Source: a candidate division WS1 bacterium (lineage in GTDB: Bacteria; Armatimonadota; Zipacnadia; Zipacnadales; UBA5352). From it: a stretch of 50,907 nucleotides of DNA. The stretch lies in assembly GCA_003566775.1 (NCBI GenBank), contig PXBW01000318.1, forward strand, positions 1 to 50,907. Direction: 5' to 3'. Below, in pieces: positions 37,801-47,672 of this stretch. Numbering within the stretch: the first letter of the stretch is position 1; the number at the start of each line of letters is the position of its first letter. Below the pieces are notes generated by a model, which worked only from the letters and a program-made list of their open reading frames with translations, did not search any database and was not told the origin of the DNA. Made by a program: the position numbers and the translations under genes.

Positions 37801-38702
37801 CTCACCTCAAGCATCCGCTCCACTGCTCGCCTGGCACGCTCAGCGATTGCCTCATCAACCTCTATCTCGAACTGCATCTTCTCCAGCGAATCAACCACCT
37901 TCGCTGCACTGGTCTTCTTCATATTCGGGCAGATGGTATGCGGAACCACATAGAAGGTCTTCTCGGGGTTCTCGCGTCGCAATCGATCGACAAGTCCCTC
38001 TTCGGTACCCACGATGATCTGCTGAGCATCGCTTTCGCGCGCAAAGCTGACCATGCCTGCCGTGGAGGTCACCTCATCAGCCAGATCGATCACCTCGTGC
38101 CGAGCCTCCGGATGTGTGATGAATACGGCCTCGGGGTACTGTTCCTTCATGTACGCTACGGTTTCGGGATTGATGCGGACATGGGTAGGACAGTAACCGG
38201 CCCATGCGATGATAGTCTTGTGCGTGTGCCGTGAGATCCAGTCGGCGAGGTGCTCGTCAGGAACGAACAACACGGTGTCTTCCTCGAGCGAGTTGACCAC
38301 TTCCACGGCGTTCGAGGAGGTGCAGCAGATATCCGACTCCGCTTTGACCTCTGCGGTGGAGTTCACGTAGGTAACCACCGGTGCACCGCCGTGCTGAGCC
38401 TTGAACTCGCGTACCTGCTCGGCAGTGATCATGTCGGCCATCGGACAGCCCGCACTTGGATCGGGCATGAGCACTGTCTTCTCCGGTGACAGCAGCTTCG
38501 CCGTCTGAGCCATGAAGTGAACGCCGCAGAATACGATGACGTCGGCATCGGTATCCGCCGCCTGTTGTGATAGTCCCAGCGAATCGCCGATGAAGTCGGC
38601 GAGAAGCTGGACCTCTTCGATCTGGTAGTTGTGTACGAGAATGACCGCGTTGCGCTCCTCTTTGAGTTCTGCAACGCGCTTCGCTGCCTCTGATTGTGTC
38701 AT
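37797..38702 (-). CDS. nadA: Quinolinate synthase
   Basis: 'VHNYQIEEVQLLADFIGDSLGLSQQAADTDADVIVFCGVHFMAQTAKLLSPEKTVLMPDPSAGCPMADMITA...AWAGYCPTHVRINPETV' is diagnostic. Confidence 0.97.
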   Translation of the reverse strand: MTQSEAAKRVAELKEERNAVILVHNYQIEEVQLLADFIGDSLGLSQQAADTDADVIVFCGVHFMAQTAKLLSPEKTVLMPDPSAGCPMADMITAEQVREFKAQHGGAPVVTYVNSTAEVKAESDICCTSSNAVEVVNSLEEDTVLFVPDEHLADWISRHTHKTIIAWAGYCPTHVRINPETVAYMKEQYPEAVFITHPEARHEVIDLADEVTSTAGMVSFARESDAQQIIVGTEEGLVDRLRRENPEKTFYVVPHTICPNMKKTSAAKVVDSLEKMQFEIEVDEAIAERARRAVERMLEVS

Positions 38703-38956
38703 GGGGATCGTCTCCCGTCAGGGTCCTGTTGCACGTCGATAGTCTCTCAGTCCGCGCGTACATCGCATCGGCCCACGCAGCGTCTCAGGAGATCGGGCGA
38801 GTACCACTGAAGCTGATGTGCGGGCGAGGCCTTCTGCGTGTCCTGTTATATAAGAGTGCATCGCCTCGGCATAATTGTCAAGTCAGGGAGCGGCAGCAGA
38901 CAGCATACGTCCGCAATCGACACCGGGCCCACCTCTGTGAAGCTAACGTCGACTAC

Positions 38957-39727
38957 TCAACTCAGGTCCGATGGTTCAGGCACGAAGATCTGCTCGTCGG
39001 GGACACCTGCCTCAACGAGGAACCCGGCGGCATCCTTTGCCCACTCCAGACGGTCGATGTCATGCGCGTCGGAGCAAAGCGTAAAGGTCACCCCACGCTC
39101 GCAGAGATCCGCCAGGTACTCCCGGTAATCGTCCAACATCTGCTGCTCGAAGTGCGGATGGTGGATGATGCCGCCTGCGTTCATCTCCACCGATGTCTCG
39201 TTTTCGACACAGGCCGCTGCAAGCTCCTCAACGTGCCACGGCGGAATCCGGCTCATATCCGTGAACCACGACATTGTTCCCTGCTCGAACTCGCGCCGAC
39301 TGAACCACCATGGATGCACCAGCACGTCTATGATCGGATTGCAAACCGTCGCCAGCATCAGCCGATGCTGGGTCTCTATGATCTCATCCGGCTCGGTGGC
39401 CTCGTATCTTCCATGTGGGCCGCCGATCACAAAATCGTACCCAAACTCGGCAACCAACTCTTCCGTAACGGTGTGGGTTTCGGCCTCCGCATCCGCAATC
39501 GTGCATTCAACACCCCACGTTACTGCGACAGGGCTGTCGTAATCCCGCAGATCCTCCTGTATTCTCTTCTGCGGCTCGTCGTGCTGCTCACCGTTGTAAT
39601 GGTCGGTGATCGCAATGTGCCGATAGCCCAGTTCATCACAACGTTCCAGCAACGCCGGGACCGACATCGTCTCATTCGCGCAACCGCAATGCGTCGTGTG
39701 AATGTGAAGATCTATGTCGTCTCTCAT
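38957..39727 (-). CDS. PHP-domain metal-dependent phosphoesterase (histidinol-phosphatase-like)
   Basis: ATG at 39727: 'MRDDIDLHIHTTHCGCANETMSVPALLERCDELGYRHIAITDH...TLCSDAHDIDRLEW'. Confidence 0.85.
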   Translation of the reverse strand: MRDDIDLHIHTTHCGCANETMSVPALLERCDELGYRHIAITDHYNGEQHDEPQKRIQEDLRDYDSPVAVTWGVECTIADAEAETHTVTEELVAEFGYDFVIGGPHGRYEATEPDEIIETQHRLMLATVCNPIIDVLVHPWWFSRREFEQGTMSWFTDMSRIPPWHVEELAAACVENETSVEMNAGGIIHHPHFEQQMLDDYREYLADLCERGVTFTLCSDAHDIDRLEWAKDAAGFLVEAGVPDEQIFVPEPSDLS

Positions 39728-40893
39728 CAGCAGAGGGCCTCCGCATCTTTGGGCTTGGAATTGACCTTCAGGCCGCGTTCGCGCAGCCACACGGCATATC
39801 TTCGACAAAGCATCCGCGCCACCTCCTCAAAGGCGACGCCGTAGAGCATCACTGTACCGACGATTGGTATGTACAGGTAGAAAGGAAAGATGTTCGCAAA
39901 CGGCATCGAAGGCAGATACAGGATAATCCGCCATACCCAGATTACGCCGAGCACACGCGGCGCCCGCAACAGCAGCACCACGTTAACGAAGATAAAGAGC
40001 AGATCGAGAAAGACGGCCTCGTAGAAACGGCGGCTCAGAAGAAAGTACCATGATTCTGCAAGCGTAGGATATACCATCACGATGTGCTCGTAAACCGGAG
40101 CAAAGAGCATTCGCACGAAGACCTCAAGCTGGCGGGCCAGTGGGAAATCGACGTGCCGAATCGGTGCGCCAAGCAGTGGATGCCCAAGGAAATGCACCCG
40201 CATGAGCCATACCGCCGCGGCAAGGCCGAAGGCGCCACCGATGGCCTTCACGGTGCGCAAATCCCTGCGCACGAACAGGCATGCCACCGCGAAGAATGCG
40301 GGCCACGCGAACGACACTTCCTTGAAGCCGAGCGCCACCAGGAGCATGGCCAGCATGAATATGAGACGCTGCCGTCTTCCCTCGCGCAGATAAGACAGCC
40401 CCGCGCCGGTCGCGAGGATGAGAAACAGTGCGCTGAGTAACTCAGTGCGCCACGCGGGGAAGCTGACCATCTGATCCAGCGGGCGGAACCAAGGCAGCAG
40501 GCCGGCAGTTATCACGCCCGCCCACGGCCTCCCGAAGCCGACCGCGAACATCCAGACAAGAGCGGGCATCGTGGCCGCGATTATCAGCGCGTTGACCAGT
40601 CGCCAGTAAAAACCGTCATCGTCCGCGAGCATGAAGTTTGCCCAGTGAACGAGGCTGCTCAGCGGGCGGTAGTACATATCGTCCTGCACCCAGGATCCGG
40701 TGAACCATGAGAGCACGGCAGCGAGCGAGTGATCCGCCTCAAGCTCGGCGAGGATCGTGGGCATGTCGTGGTCGCTCATTGGCCCGGGGGAGATACGTGG
40801 GACCCTCACCACCAGATACACCACTACCACGACAAGGACAATGCCCCAGGGGCTGGTCACGAATGATCTCAACCTGCCGATAATCCGCTCCAT
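39727..40893 (-). CDS. Polytopic membrane protein, GT-C-like, unknown specificity
   Basis: 'MERIIGRLRSFVTSPWGIVLVVVVVYLVVRVPRI...YYRPLSSLVHWANFMLADDDGFYWRLVNALI'; many TM segments; stop abuts PHP gene start. Confidence 0.65.
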   Translation of the reverse strand: MERIIGRLRSFVTSPWGIVLVVVVVYLVVRVPRISPGPMSDHDMPTILAELEADHSLAAVLSWFTGSWVQDDMYYRPLSSLVHWANFMLADDDGFYWRLVNALIIAATMPALVWMFAVGFGRPWAGVITAGLLPWFRPLDQMVSFPAWRTELLSALFLILATGAGLSYLREGRRQRLIFMLAMLLVALGFKEVSFAWPAFFAVACLFVRRDLRTVKAIGGAFGLAAAVWLMRVHFLGHPLLGAPIRHVDFPLARQLEVFVRMLFAPVYEHIVMVYPTLAESWYFLLSRRFYEAVFLDLLFIFVNVVLLLRAPRVLGVIWVWRIILYLPSMPFANIFPFYLYIPIVGTVMLYGVAFEEVARMLCRRYAVWLRERGLKVNSKPKDAEALC

Positions 40894-40962
40894 ACAGGGA
40901 CGTATTTCGCCGGCCAGGCGAATGTACCCTGCACCGACCTTCACAGGGCACACAGCAGGGAA

Positions 40963-41000
40963 ACGCCCCGGAGCGATGCAGCCCCGGGGCTTAGTTTCTG
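40963..41000 (-). terminator. Terminator hairpin after 41023..42183
   Basis: GAAAC-GCCCCGG...CCGGGGC-TTA-GTTTC stem; minus strand continues GTTTCCC. Confidence 0.5.
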
Positions 41001-41022
41001 TCGGCGTCAGATGGGGGCCAGT

Positions 41023-42183
41023 TCAGATGCGCTCGAACGTGAGCACGACGTCCAGGGGATCACCGAAGTCGTCCAGTAGCGTCAGTTCGGTGGTGAGGAC
41101 ATTGCCTACCACATCCCAGGCGTTCATCACAACGGGTTCATCGAGGTTGAGCGTCAGCACACCGGCGTCGCTGTTCCAGGTGCCCACCTCACCACTCACG
41201 AGATCCTCCCCTGCGTAGTCAGTGGTGACCACGGTTCCATCGGGGTAGAAGTGAATCAGCATGCGATCGGTGCCATCTTCCTCCGCCCAGTCGAAGATCA
41301 GTCCGAGAGGGACGTCCTCGCCATCAACCGTGGCGGAGATTGTCTCCCATTGGCCGACGAGCGAAGCGTCCCGCTCCCCCGCCGGAGCGAAGGCCTCAAG
41401 TCCGAACTGCACAGTAGAGCCATCAACGTTGAGGAATGTGAGTGAGGCGCTGTTGATGGAGTACGTACCGAGCATGATCGCCCCATCCACGATTAGGGCT
41501 ATCGCGCCTCCGCCGGTGGCCCATGAGCCCGCGGCGATCCCCTCGATGTCGATGCCATCGAGGGCATAGATGACGAATGAGCCATCGTCGTTGACCGCCA
41601 TCACGAAATCATCCGCGTTACCCATTTTGAAGAAATCGGCGGGGGCAACGTCGACTCCGTTCACCCGGACGTCGGATACATTCCATCCGCGCACCAGGGC
41701 CTGATCCCGCTCTGTAAGCTCCGCCACTCTAACCCAGCGGAGGAGGAGTTGCTCGCCGGGTGCCTCAGGCGGTGCATCAATGGTTACAGTGAGGATGTTC
41801 TCATCGACCGTGTAGGTTCCGGCAACCGGATCCTCATCCCCGAACTCTATGGCAAACTCTCCAGCCTCCGCTGTCCACGTTCCGGTGCTGGTGTCAGCCA
41901 CACTCCCATCGGACTCGAAAAGACGTTCAGTGATGCTCCCGTCTGCACCGAAGTTGATTGTCATCCTGACTTCATTCTCGTCCCAGCCCATTGCCTCCCC
42001 GGGAGCCACATTCTCGCCGTCCAGCAGAGCCTCGAAGATCTGCCATTCACCGACCAGTGCCTGATCGATGGGATCGCCGTTTATGGGGTCACCATTAACA
42101 GGATCACCGTTGTCACTGCCCCCGCAGCCCACCAGACCTACCACGAGCACAAGTGCTGCGATGATGTAGAGAGACCTGCGCAT
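41023..42183 (-). CDS. Predicted lipoprotein with three lipocalin-like repeats
   Basis: ATG at 42183: lipobox 'MRRSLYIIAALVLVVGLVGC'; repeats begin 'LVGEWQIFEALLDGENV', 'LVRGWNVSDVRVNGVDV', 'LVGQWETISATVDGEDV'. Confidence 0.75.
   Translation of the reverse strand: MRRSLYIIAALVLVVGLVGCGGSDNGDPVNGDPINGDPIDQALVGEWQIFEALLDGENVAPGEAMGWDENEVRMTINFGADGSITERLFESDGSVADTSTGTWTAEAGEFAIEFGDEDPVAGTYTVDENILTVTIDAPPEAPGEQLLLRWVRVAELTERDQALVRGWNVSDVRVNGVDVAPADFFKMGNADDFVMAVNDDGSFVIYALDGIDIEGIAAGSWATGGGAIALIVDGAIMLGTYSINSASLTFLNVDGSTVQFGLEAFAPAGERDASLVGQWETISATVDGEDVPLGLIFDWAEEDGTDRMLIHFYPDGTVVTTDYAGEDLVSGEVGTWNSDAGVLTLNLDEPVVMNAWDVVGNVLTTELTLLDDFGDPLDVVLTFERI
42067..42112 (-). repeat. Short 15-nt tandem repeat encoding GDPVN-GDPIN-GDPID linker
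   Basis: Repeats of ggatcaccgttaa-type 15-mers (ggatcgccgtttatg/gggtcaccattaaca/ggatcaccgttgtc) directly after lipobox. Confidence 0.7.
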
Positions 42184-42387
42184 CCTAAACAACCACCTTT
42201 CTGCGGATTGCTGCTGCTTACACGTTGCATTGGCATTTGCATCGCTATTCCCCGCACTTACTCGCGGCACATTTCGTGCCATTGCGCACACATTGCCACG
42301 TCCGCGCGGGGAAGTCAAGCTTCACCGCTCCTGTGCAGATGGCAGTATGTGACACACTCAGGGATGGAGCGAAGCCGTGGCAAGCTC

Positions 42388-44220
42388 TCAGTGCACGAGT
42401 CGAAGCACAGAGGGCGTGCTCCGTCCGAACTGGACGGCTCCCGCGTCAGGGGCGTCACCGTCGAAATACCCGGGCTCCATCCCGGGCAGCGCGTCACTGC
42501 GATGACCCATCACCTCGAAGGGGCGCGAGAGGTCGAGGCCAAGGTTCCGCGCAGGGCTCTCCGCAACAGGCTCGAAATCGAGTGGCGCGTCGAATGACCG
42601 GGAGGTGTCACCGTCCACGATCGCGTTATGCTGTCCCACCCATGCAGCGCCGCCGTGTGCAATCGAGCCTATTACCAGGTTATGATCGACCGGCCCCATC
42701 ATCGCGGGGTCGGTCACGAAGTCCGACGCGCCTCCAAGCGCGGTGTCAGCGGCGAAAACGTTATTGAGCAGCCAGATCCCGGGCGTGCCACCGGCATCTA
42801 CCGACCAGCCTGAAGGGCTGAAACCGATCCGTCCGCCGACGAAACTATTGTGATAGAGGTAAAGCTCGGGGTGGTCGGCTCCTTTCGCCATCTCCCGCGC
42901 GGTCCAGTGGACAAAGACGTGTGTTCCCAGGCCGGGCCGTTGCCAGGAGAGGTTGCGGTAATGATACTCTCGCCGCTCGCCCGGCAGCGTGTTGTTGTAG
43001 TGATGGAGGCGGAAGTTGATATTGCAGTCGTATACAAGGTTGTCATGCACGTGCAGGTCCACCGAGCCACGTTGCCCCGCCTGCGACGTGAGAATACCGA
43101 TACTCGACATGCCATGGATTGTGTTGTGATGCACCCGCGTGTCACGATTGTCACTAAGGGAGATGCCTATCAGTCCCGAGTAGATATGATTGCCCGCGAT
43201 CTCGTTGCCGGGGCCGGCGCCGCGCACGAGCACCCCGCGATCGTCGGAACTGCTCGGCCCCTGTATGTACTTGAAGACGCGGTAGATCCGGCAGCGCGTG
43301 GCGGTGTGTCTCGTTCGCTCCCTGGTCCCCCATGCCCCGGGATCGTCGTGGCCATGGTAGTTGAGGGTCATCTCATTATTGCGCACGGTGTTGTGTGCCG
43401 CTCCGGCGGTTATCACTACACGATTGTGTCCGTTGGACAGGAAGCAGTCCTCGACAGTATTGTGCCGTGCATCCTCGCCCCGAATCACCACGCAGTCCTC
43501 GGCGTTGGTTATGCGAATGTCGCGGATCGTCCAGTGGCTTACATCTTCAAGACGAATGCCTCCACCAGCGGGCGCGGCGCGCAGGTCCATTCCCGTCGGA
43601 TCATCCTTATCGCGAAATCGGATGTAGGTCACACCCTCATACGCTCCGTAGATCACCTCAATGCCGTCCCAGAAGCCGAGTTCATCAACGTAGTGACTGA
43701 CCTCCTCCTCGACGGGGGCGTCGGAGGGAAGAGCGAGGTACTCGAAGCCGATGCCCGGCTCCATGACGCGCCTGTCGTGCATGCGCAGCACCTGTCTGCC
43801 GTCGAGCGTCATCGAGTACGGGACGAAATCAAGCTCTGCGGTCTTGAAAACACCCTCACCTATCTCCGGCGCGGGTCGCCAACCGGTCACCGGCACTCCG
43901 ATGTCCAGAACGGTAAGCCACTCTCCGTCAGGGCCGCGCTCACCTTCGAGTGTGATCGGGCGGTCCGGCTCGCCGGATACAGTCGGTGTGATGATCTCCC
44001 CCCAGATTCCGGCATGAATGCGAATGGTGTCACCGGGGCCCACAGCTTCGAGCGCAGAGGAGATGGTACGCAGTGGTGCCTCATCGGTGCCGGGATTGTC
44101 CTCCGCCCCTTCGTGTGACACGTGTATTATCCTCGCCTGTGCCGCCTCTGCGCCAAGAAGCAGTGCGGCGATGCAGAGCACACGCGTAAGCCTCTGGGTG
44201 AGATGCCATTCGTGACCCAT
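42388..44220 (-). CDS. Secreted right-handed parallel beta-helix (DUF1565/pectate-lyase-like) protein
   Basis: Signal from ATG 44220 'MGHEWHLTQRLTRVLCIAALLLGAEAAQA'; 'IIHVSHEGAEDNPGTDEAPLRTISSALEAVGPGDTIRIHAGIW' plus NTVxxN-type repeats. Confidence 0.85.
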   Translation of the reverse strand: MGHEWHLTQRLTRVLCIAALLLGAEAAQARIIHVSHEGAEDNPGTDEAPLRTISSALEAVGPGDTIRIHAGIWGEIITPTVSGEPDRPITLEGERGPDGEWLTVLDIGVPVTGWRPAPEIGEGVFKTAELDFVPYSMTLDGRQVLRMHDRRVMEPGIGFEYLALPSDAPVEEEVSHYVDELGFWDGIEVIYGAYEGVTYIRFRDKDDPTGMDLRAAPAGGGIRLEDVSHWTIRDIRITNAEDCVVIRGEDARHNTVEDCFLSNGHNRVVITAGAAHNTVRNNEMTLNYHGHDDPGAWGTRERTRHTATRCRIYRVFKYIQGPSSSDDRGVLVRGAGPGNEIAGNHIYSGLIGISLSDNRDTRVHHNTIHGMSSIGILTSQAGQRGSVDLHVHDNLVYDCNINFRLHHYNNTLPGERREYHYRNLSWQRPGLGTHVFVHWTAREMAKGADHPELYLYHNSFVGGRIGFSPSGWSVDAGGTPGIWLLNNVFAADTALGGASDFVTDPAMMGPVDHNLVIGSIAHGGAAWVGQHNAIVDGDTSRSFDAPLDFEPVAESPARNLGLDLSRPFEVMGHRSDALPGMEPGYFDGDAPDAGAVQFGRSTPSVLRLVH

Positions 44221-44435
44221 GATGAACCGCCTCTCCGATTCCACATCTACGCCTGGGCCGGGGCCTGGAGTTGAACTTCCTTGAAGGCGGTCCGATTCCT
44301 CCTGCACCACTCCCCATTCTGACCCGTGCCATGCCGTTGGCTCATCCTCACGACATGGACGGCCTGGCATCGGCGCTGATCCCTCGGTAATCTGCATCCA
44401 GTGAAGGTCAAAGGCCGACTTGCCAGCACGGTGCA

Positions 44436-44470
44436 CACAAAAGCGGAGCGCCCAATTGAGGGCGCTCCGC
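44436..44470 (-). terminator. Intrinsic terminator of the 2-oxoacid:ferredoxin oxidoreductase operon
   Basis: Perfect 11-bp stem GCGGAGCGCCC / GGGCGCTCCGC, 6-nt loop, minus-strand TTTTGTGT tract. Confidence 0.85.
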
Positions 44471-44525
44471 ATGTGTGCTGTCTGCTTCTACTGCACGACG
44501 GACCTATGGGCCGTCGAGTGTCGCT

Positions 44526-45455
44526 TCAGTCGCCTGCCTTGTTCTGGAGCTGCTCCCACTTCCAGTCAACCCACTCCTGGACGGCTTTCCGCACCTCGGC
44601 ACCCTCATCGGTCCGGAAGAGGTGTCGGAAGCGCGCCTGAGGCTCGAGGAACTCCTCGATGGGCTTCTTCTCCTTCGGCGTGTACGTGATGTTGTACTCG
44701 CCGTACTCCACCTCGTAGAGTGGCCAGATGCAGGTGTCCGCGGCGAGCTGGGAGATCTCCGGAGTCAACGCGCCCTCATGGCCCCAACCGAGCGGACAGG
44801 GGGCGAGCACGTTGAGGAACGCCGGTCCCTCCAGTTCGAAGGCCTTCTCAGCCTTGCGCGTGATATCCATCCAGCGGCCGGGAATGGTCTGCGCGACATA
44901 CGGAATGTCGTGCGCGGCCATTATCTCGGTCAGGTCCTTGCGATCCTGATTCTTGCCGGGGATCACAGTGCCCGCCGGACTGGTGGTGGTGTGCGCGCCC
45001 TTGAGCGTCGCCGATGAGCGCTGCACGCCCGTGTTCATGTACGCCTCGTTGTTGAGACAGACGTACACGAAGTCATGACGTCGCTCCGCGGCGCCGGAGA
45101 GTGCCTGCAGGCCGATATCGTAGGTGCCGCCATCGCCAGCGAAGGCGACGAACTTGTAGTCGGCGTCCTCGTCGATCTCACCCTTGGCCTTCCGCGCCTG
45201 GTACATCGCCTCCACGCCGGAGATCGCGGCAGCCGCATTCTCGAAGGCTATGTGTATCCACGGGATCTTCCAGGCGGTGTACGGGAAGATCGTGGTTGAT
45301 ACCTCGAGACATCCGGTGGCGTTGGAGGCGAGCACCGGCTGCTCTGTGGCCATAAGTATCTGCCGGACGGCGATCGGCTCGCCGCAACCCGGGCAGAGGC
45401 GATGACCACCAGTGAGAAGTTCCTCTCGGTGTGACAGTTGCTTGAGGTTAGGCAT
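44526..45455 (-). CDS. porB: 2-oxoacid (pyruvate-type):ferredoxin oxidoreductase beta subunit
   Basis: 'HRLCPGCGEPIAVRQIL', TPP motif 'AGDGGTYDIGLQALSGAAERRHDFVYVCLNNEAYMNTGVQRS'. Confidence 0.93.
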   Translation of the reverse strand: MPNLKQLSHREELLTGGHRLCPGCGEPIAVRQILMATEQPVLASNATGCLEVSTTIFPYTAWKIPWIHIAFENAAAAISGVEAMYQARKAKGEIDEDADYKFVAFAGDGGTYDIGLQALSGAAERRHDFVYVCLNNEAYMNTGVQRSSATLKGAHTTTSPAGTVIPGKNQDRKDLTEIMAAHDIPYVAQTIPGRWMDITRKAEKAFELEGPAFLNVLAPCPLGWGHEGALTPEISQLAADTCIWPLYEVEYGEYNITYTPKEKKPIEEFLEPQARFRHLFRTDEGAEVRKAVQEWVDWKWEQLQNKAGD

Positions 45456-45466
45456 GGTCTATCCTC

Positions 45467-46672
45467 CTACTCCCTCAGGCCCAGGAAGCTGACAGGCTCC
45501 GTGGGCTGCCCGGCTTCTGCGACCTCATGCAGATCGTCAAAGACGCTGCTGAGGTCCTCGGGCAGAATCTCACGGCCGCCCAGACCGTAGATGTAGTTGT
45601 TGGTGGGAATGATGTTGCTGTAAGTGACCTGCGCCGAAGTGATCTCGTGGTAGAGCGGACCGGCATGTGCGCCGAATGATGACGCGCGGTCCAGCACCGC
45701 CACCGCAGATGCGCCCGAAAGCGCGTCGGAGATCTCCTCGGCAGGGAAGGGCCGGAAGGCGCGGATCTTGAGCATCCCGGCCTTGACCCCATTGTCACGC
45801 TGTGCCTCCACGACGTCACGCAGCGCGCCGCAGGTCGAGCCCATCGCCACGACGATGAAGTCTGCGTCGTCGGTCATGAACTCCTCGATCAGGCCATACT
45901 CCCGGCCGAACGCCTCACCGAAGCGCTTGCCCTGATCGATGATCGCCTGCTTGGCAGGCGGATACGCCTCCATCTGCGAGCGCTTATGCTCGAAGTAGTA
46001 GTCATAGAGGTCGAGCGGGCCGTACGTCTGCGGATTATCGATGTCAAGCATCGGATTGTCCGGCTTGTACGGGCCGACGAATTCCTGAACGTCCTCGTCC
46101 TCCTGGACCTGAAGCAACTCGTACGAGTGCGACAGGATGAAGCCGTCGAGACAGCTCATCACCGGAAGGCGCACATCCATGGTCTCACCGATGCAGACGC
46201 CCTGAATGAGGTTGTCGTAGGCCTCCTGCACATCCTCGGCGTATAGCTGGACCCAACCGGTGTCGCGCGAGCCCATGGTATCCGAGTGATCGCAGTGGAT
46301 GTTGATGTTACCTGAGAGCGCCCGGTTCACCACTGTGAGGATGACCGGCTGCCGCAGAGAGGAGACCACATAGAGGATCTCCCACATGAGCGCGAGACCG
46401 TTCGCTGAGGTGGCGTTCATCACACGACCGCCTGCGACGGCGGCGGCGAGACAGGCGCTCATCGCCGAGTGCTCCGACTCAACGGCGACGAAGTTGGTCT
46501 CAACCTTTCCATCTGCCACATACTGAGCGAATGTCTGCACGATCTCAGTTGACGGGGTGATCGGATAAGCTGCCACCACGTCGGGATTGATCTGGCGCAT
46601 GGCTTCCGCCACGGCTTCGTTGCCCTCAAGCGCAACCTTGTTGCCCTTGACCGCGGCCTTTGTCTCTGCCAT
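45467..46672 (-). CDS. porA: 2-oxoacid:ferredoxin oxidoreductase alpha subunit
   Basis: 'EGNEAVAEAMRQINPDVVAAYPITPSTEIVQTFAQYVADGKVETNFVAVESEHSAMSACLAAAVAGGRVMNATSANGLALMWE'; internal ATG 46672. Confidence 0.94.
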   Translation of the reverse strand: MAETKAAVKGNKVALEGNEAVAEAMRQINPDVVAAYPITPSTEIVQTFAQYVADGKVETNFVAVESEHSAMSACLAAAVAGGRVMNATSANGLALMWEILYVVSSLRQPVILTVVNRALSGNINIHCDHSDTMGSRDTGWVQLYAEDVQEAYDNLIQGVCIGETMDVRLPVMSCLDGFILSHSYELLQVQEDEDVQEFVGPYKPDNPMLDIDNPQTYGPLDLYDYYFEHKRSQMEAYPPAKQAIIDQGKRFGEAFGREYGLIEEFMTDDADFIVVAMGSTCGALRDVVEAQRDNGVKAGMLKIRAFRPFPAEEISDALSGASAVAVLDRASSFGAHAGPLYHEITSAQVTYSNIIPTNNYIYGLGGREILPEDLSSVFDDLHEVAEAGQPTEPVSFLGLRE

Positions 46673-46674
46673 TG

Positions 46675-47013
46675 TTAATCCTCCTCCGCCTCGAAGGTCT
46701 CTTCCGGCTCGAACTGGCCACCGGCGACCATCTCTATGCAGTCCTTGGGGCATACCTCGGCACAGATCCCGCAGCCCTTGCAGTGCTTGTCGCTGATCGG
46801 GAGACCCTTGACTGATTCGTCCTCAACAGCAATTGCGATGTCGGGGCAGTAGATCCAGCAGAACAGGCAGTCGATGCACTCCTCGTCATCGCGGACGGGA
46901 TGCTCATTGCGCCAGCCACCCACGCTGTACTCCTCCGCGTTGCCTGCCTGCGGTATGATGCCGCCGCGCTCCATCTCGTGCCACTTAGCATCCGGAGCGT
47001 ACACCTTCTTCAT
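46675..47013 (-). CDS. porD: 2-oxoacid:ferredoxin oxidoreductase delta (2x[4Fe-4S] ferredoxin) subunit
   Basis: 'CIDCLFCWIYCPD' and 'CKGCGICAEVCPKDC' clusters. Confidence 0.93.
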   Translation of the reverse strand: MKKVYAPDAKWHEMERGGIIPQAGNAEEYSVGGWRNEHPVRDDEECIDCLFCWIYCPDIAIAVEDESVKGLPISDKHCKGCGICAEVCPKDCIEMVAGGQFEPEETFEAEED

Positions 47014-47579
47014 GAGGTTGCCTCCTCGTAGGCCCGGTCGAGTGCCGCGTAGTTCGACTCAATGGCCGACTTTGAGAGCTTCTCGCCCAGGCGCTTGTCA
47101 ACAGCGTTCTTGAGCGCCTGCAGCGGCACAAGTTCAACCGCCTTGAGCATCGCGCCGAGCATCGGCGTGTTGGGGATCGGGCGGCCGATCGTGTCCATCG
47201 CCACCTGCGTGGCATTGACGACGAACACATCCACGTTGGGATTCGCCAACTGTTCTCTAATTTCGTCGGACGTCTTCTCGGTGTTCACAATCAAGACGTC
47301 ACTGTCGTCCATCCCCTCGGTCACATTCTGCGTCTCCAGCAGCGTGTCGTCGAGGACGACGACGATGTCCGGCTCACGAACGCTCGACCTTACGCGGATC
47401 GGGGCGTCACTTATGCGGACGAACGACCTGATTGGGGCGCCGCGGCGCTCAGCGCCATATTCGGGGAAGGCGTTGATGTTCCAGCCTTCCTCGGCGGCGG
47501 CCACGGCCAGGATGTATCCGGCGGTCTTAGCGCCCTGCCCACCCCGCCCGTGGAAGCGGATTTCGGTCAATTCTGCCAT
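47010..47579 (-). CDS. porC: 2-oxoacid:ferredoxin oxidoreductase gamma subunit
   Basis: 'ELTEIRFHGRGGQGAKTAGYILAVAAAEEGWNINAFPEYGAERRGAPIRSFVRISDAPI'; 4-nt overlap with porD. Confidence 0.94.
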   Translation of the reverse strand: MAELTEIRFHGRGGQGAKTAGYILAVAAAEEGWNINAFPEYGAERRGAPIRSFVRISDAPIRVRSSVREPDIVVVLDDTLLETQNVTEGMDDSDVLIVNTEKTSDEIREQLANPNVDVFVVNATQVAMDTIGRPIPNTPMLGAMLKAVELVPLQALKNAVDKRLGEKLSKSAIESNYAALDRAYEEATS

Positions 47580-47672
47580 GGACTACCCTCCTCGGTTGTC
47601 ACCTTCACTCCAGCGGTTGCTGGTTGGTGGCAGTTACTGCCCGGCGAGAACGAGACTCTCCGCCGGGTTGCG

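Noticed and set aside
38840-38885. TTGACA...TATATAA minus-strand promoter upstream of nadA
   Set aside because: Elements exist (TTGACAATTATG...CTCTTATATAAC) but spacing is about 22-23 nt, too long for a canonical sigma70 promoter, so not called.
38696-39844. 382-aa plus-strand ORF
   Set aside because: Antisense to the PHP-domain gene; no recognisable motif.
42850-44118. 422-aa plus-strand ORF
   Set aside because: Lies antisense to the beta-helix protein, no domain, composition typical of a shadow ORF.
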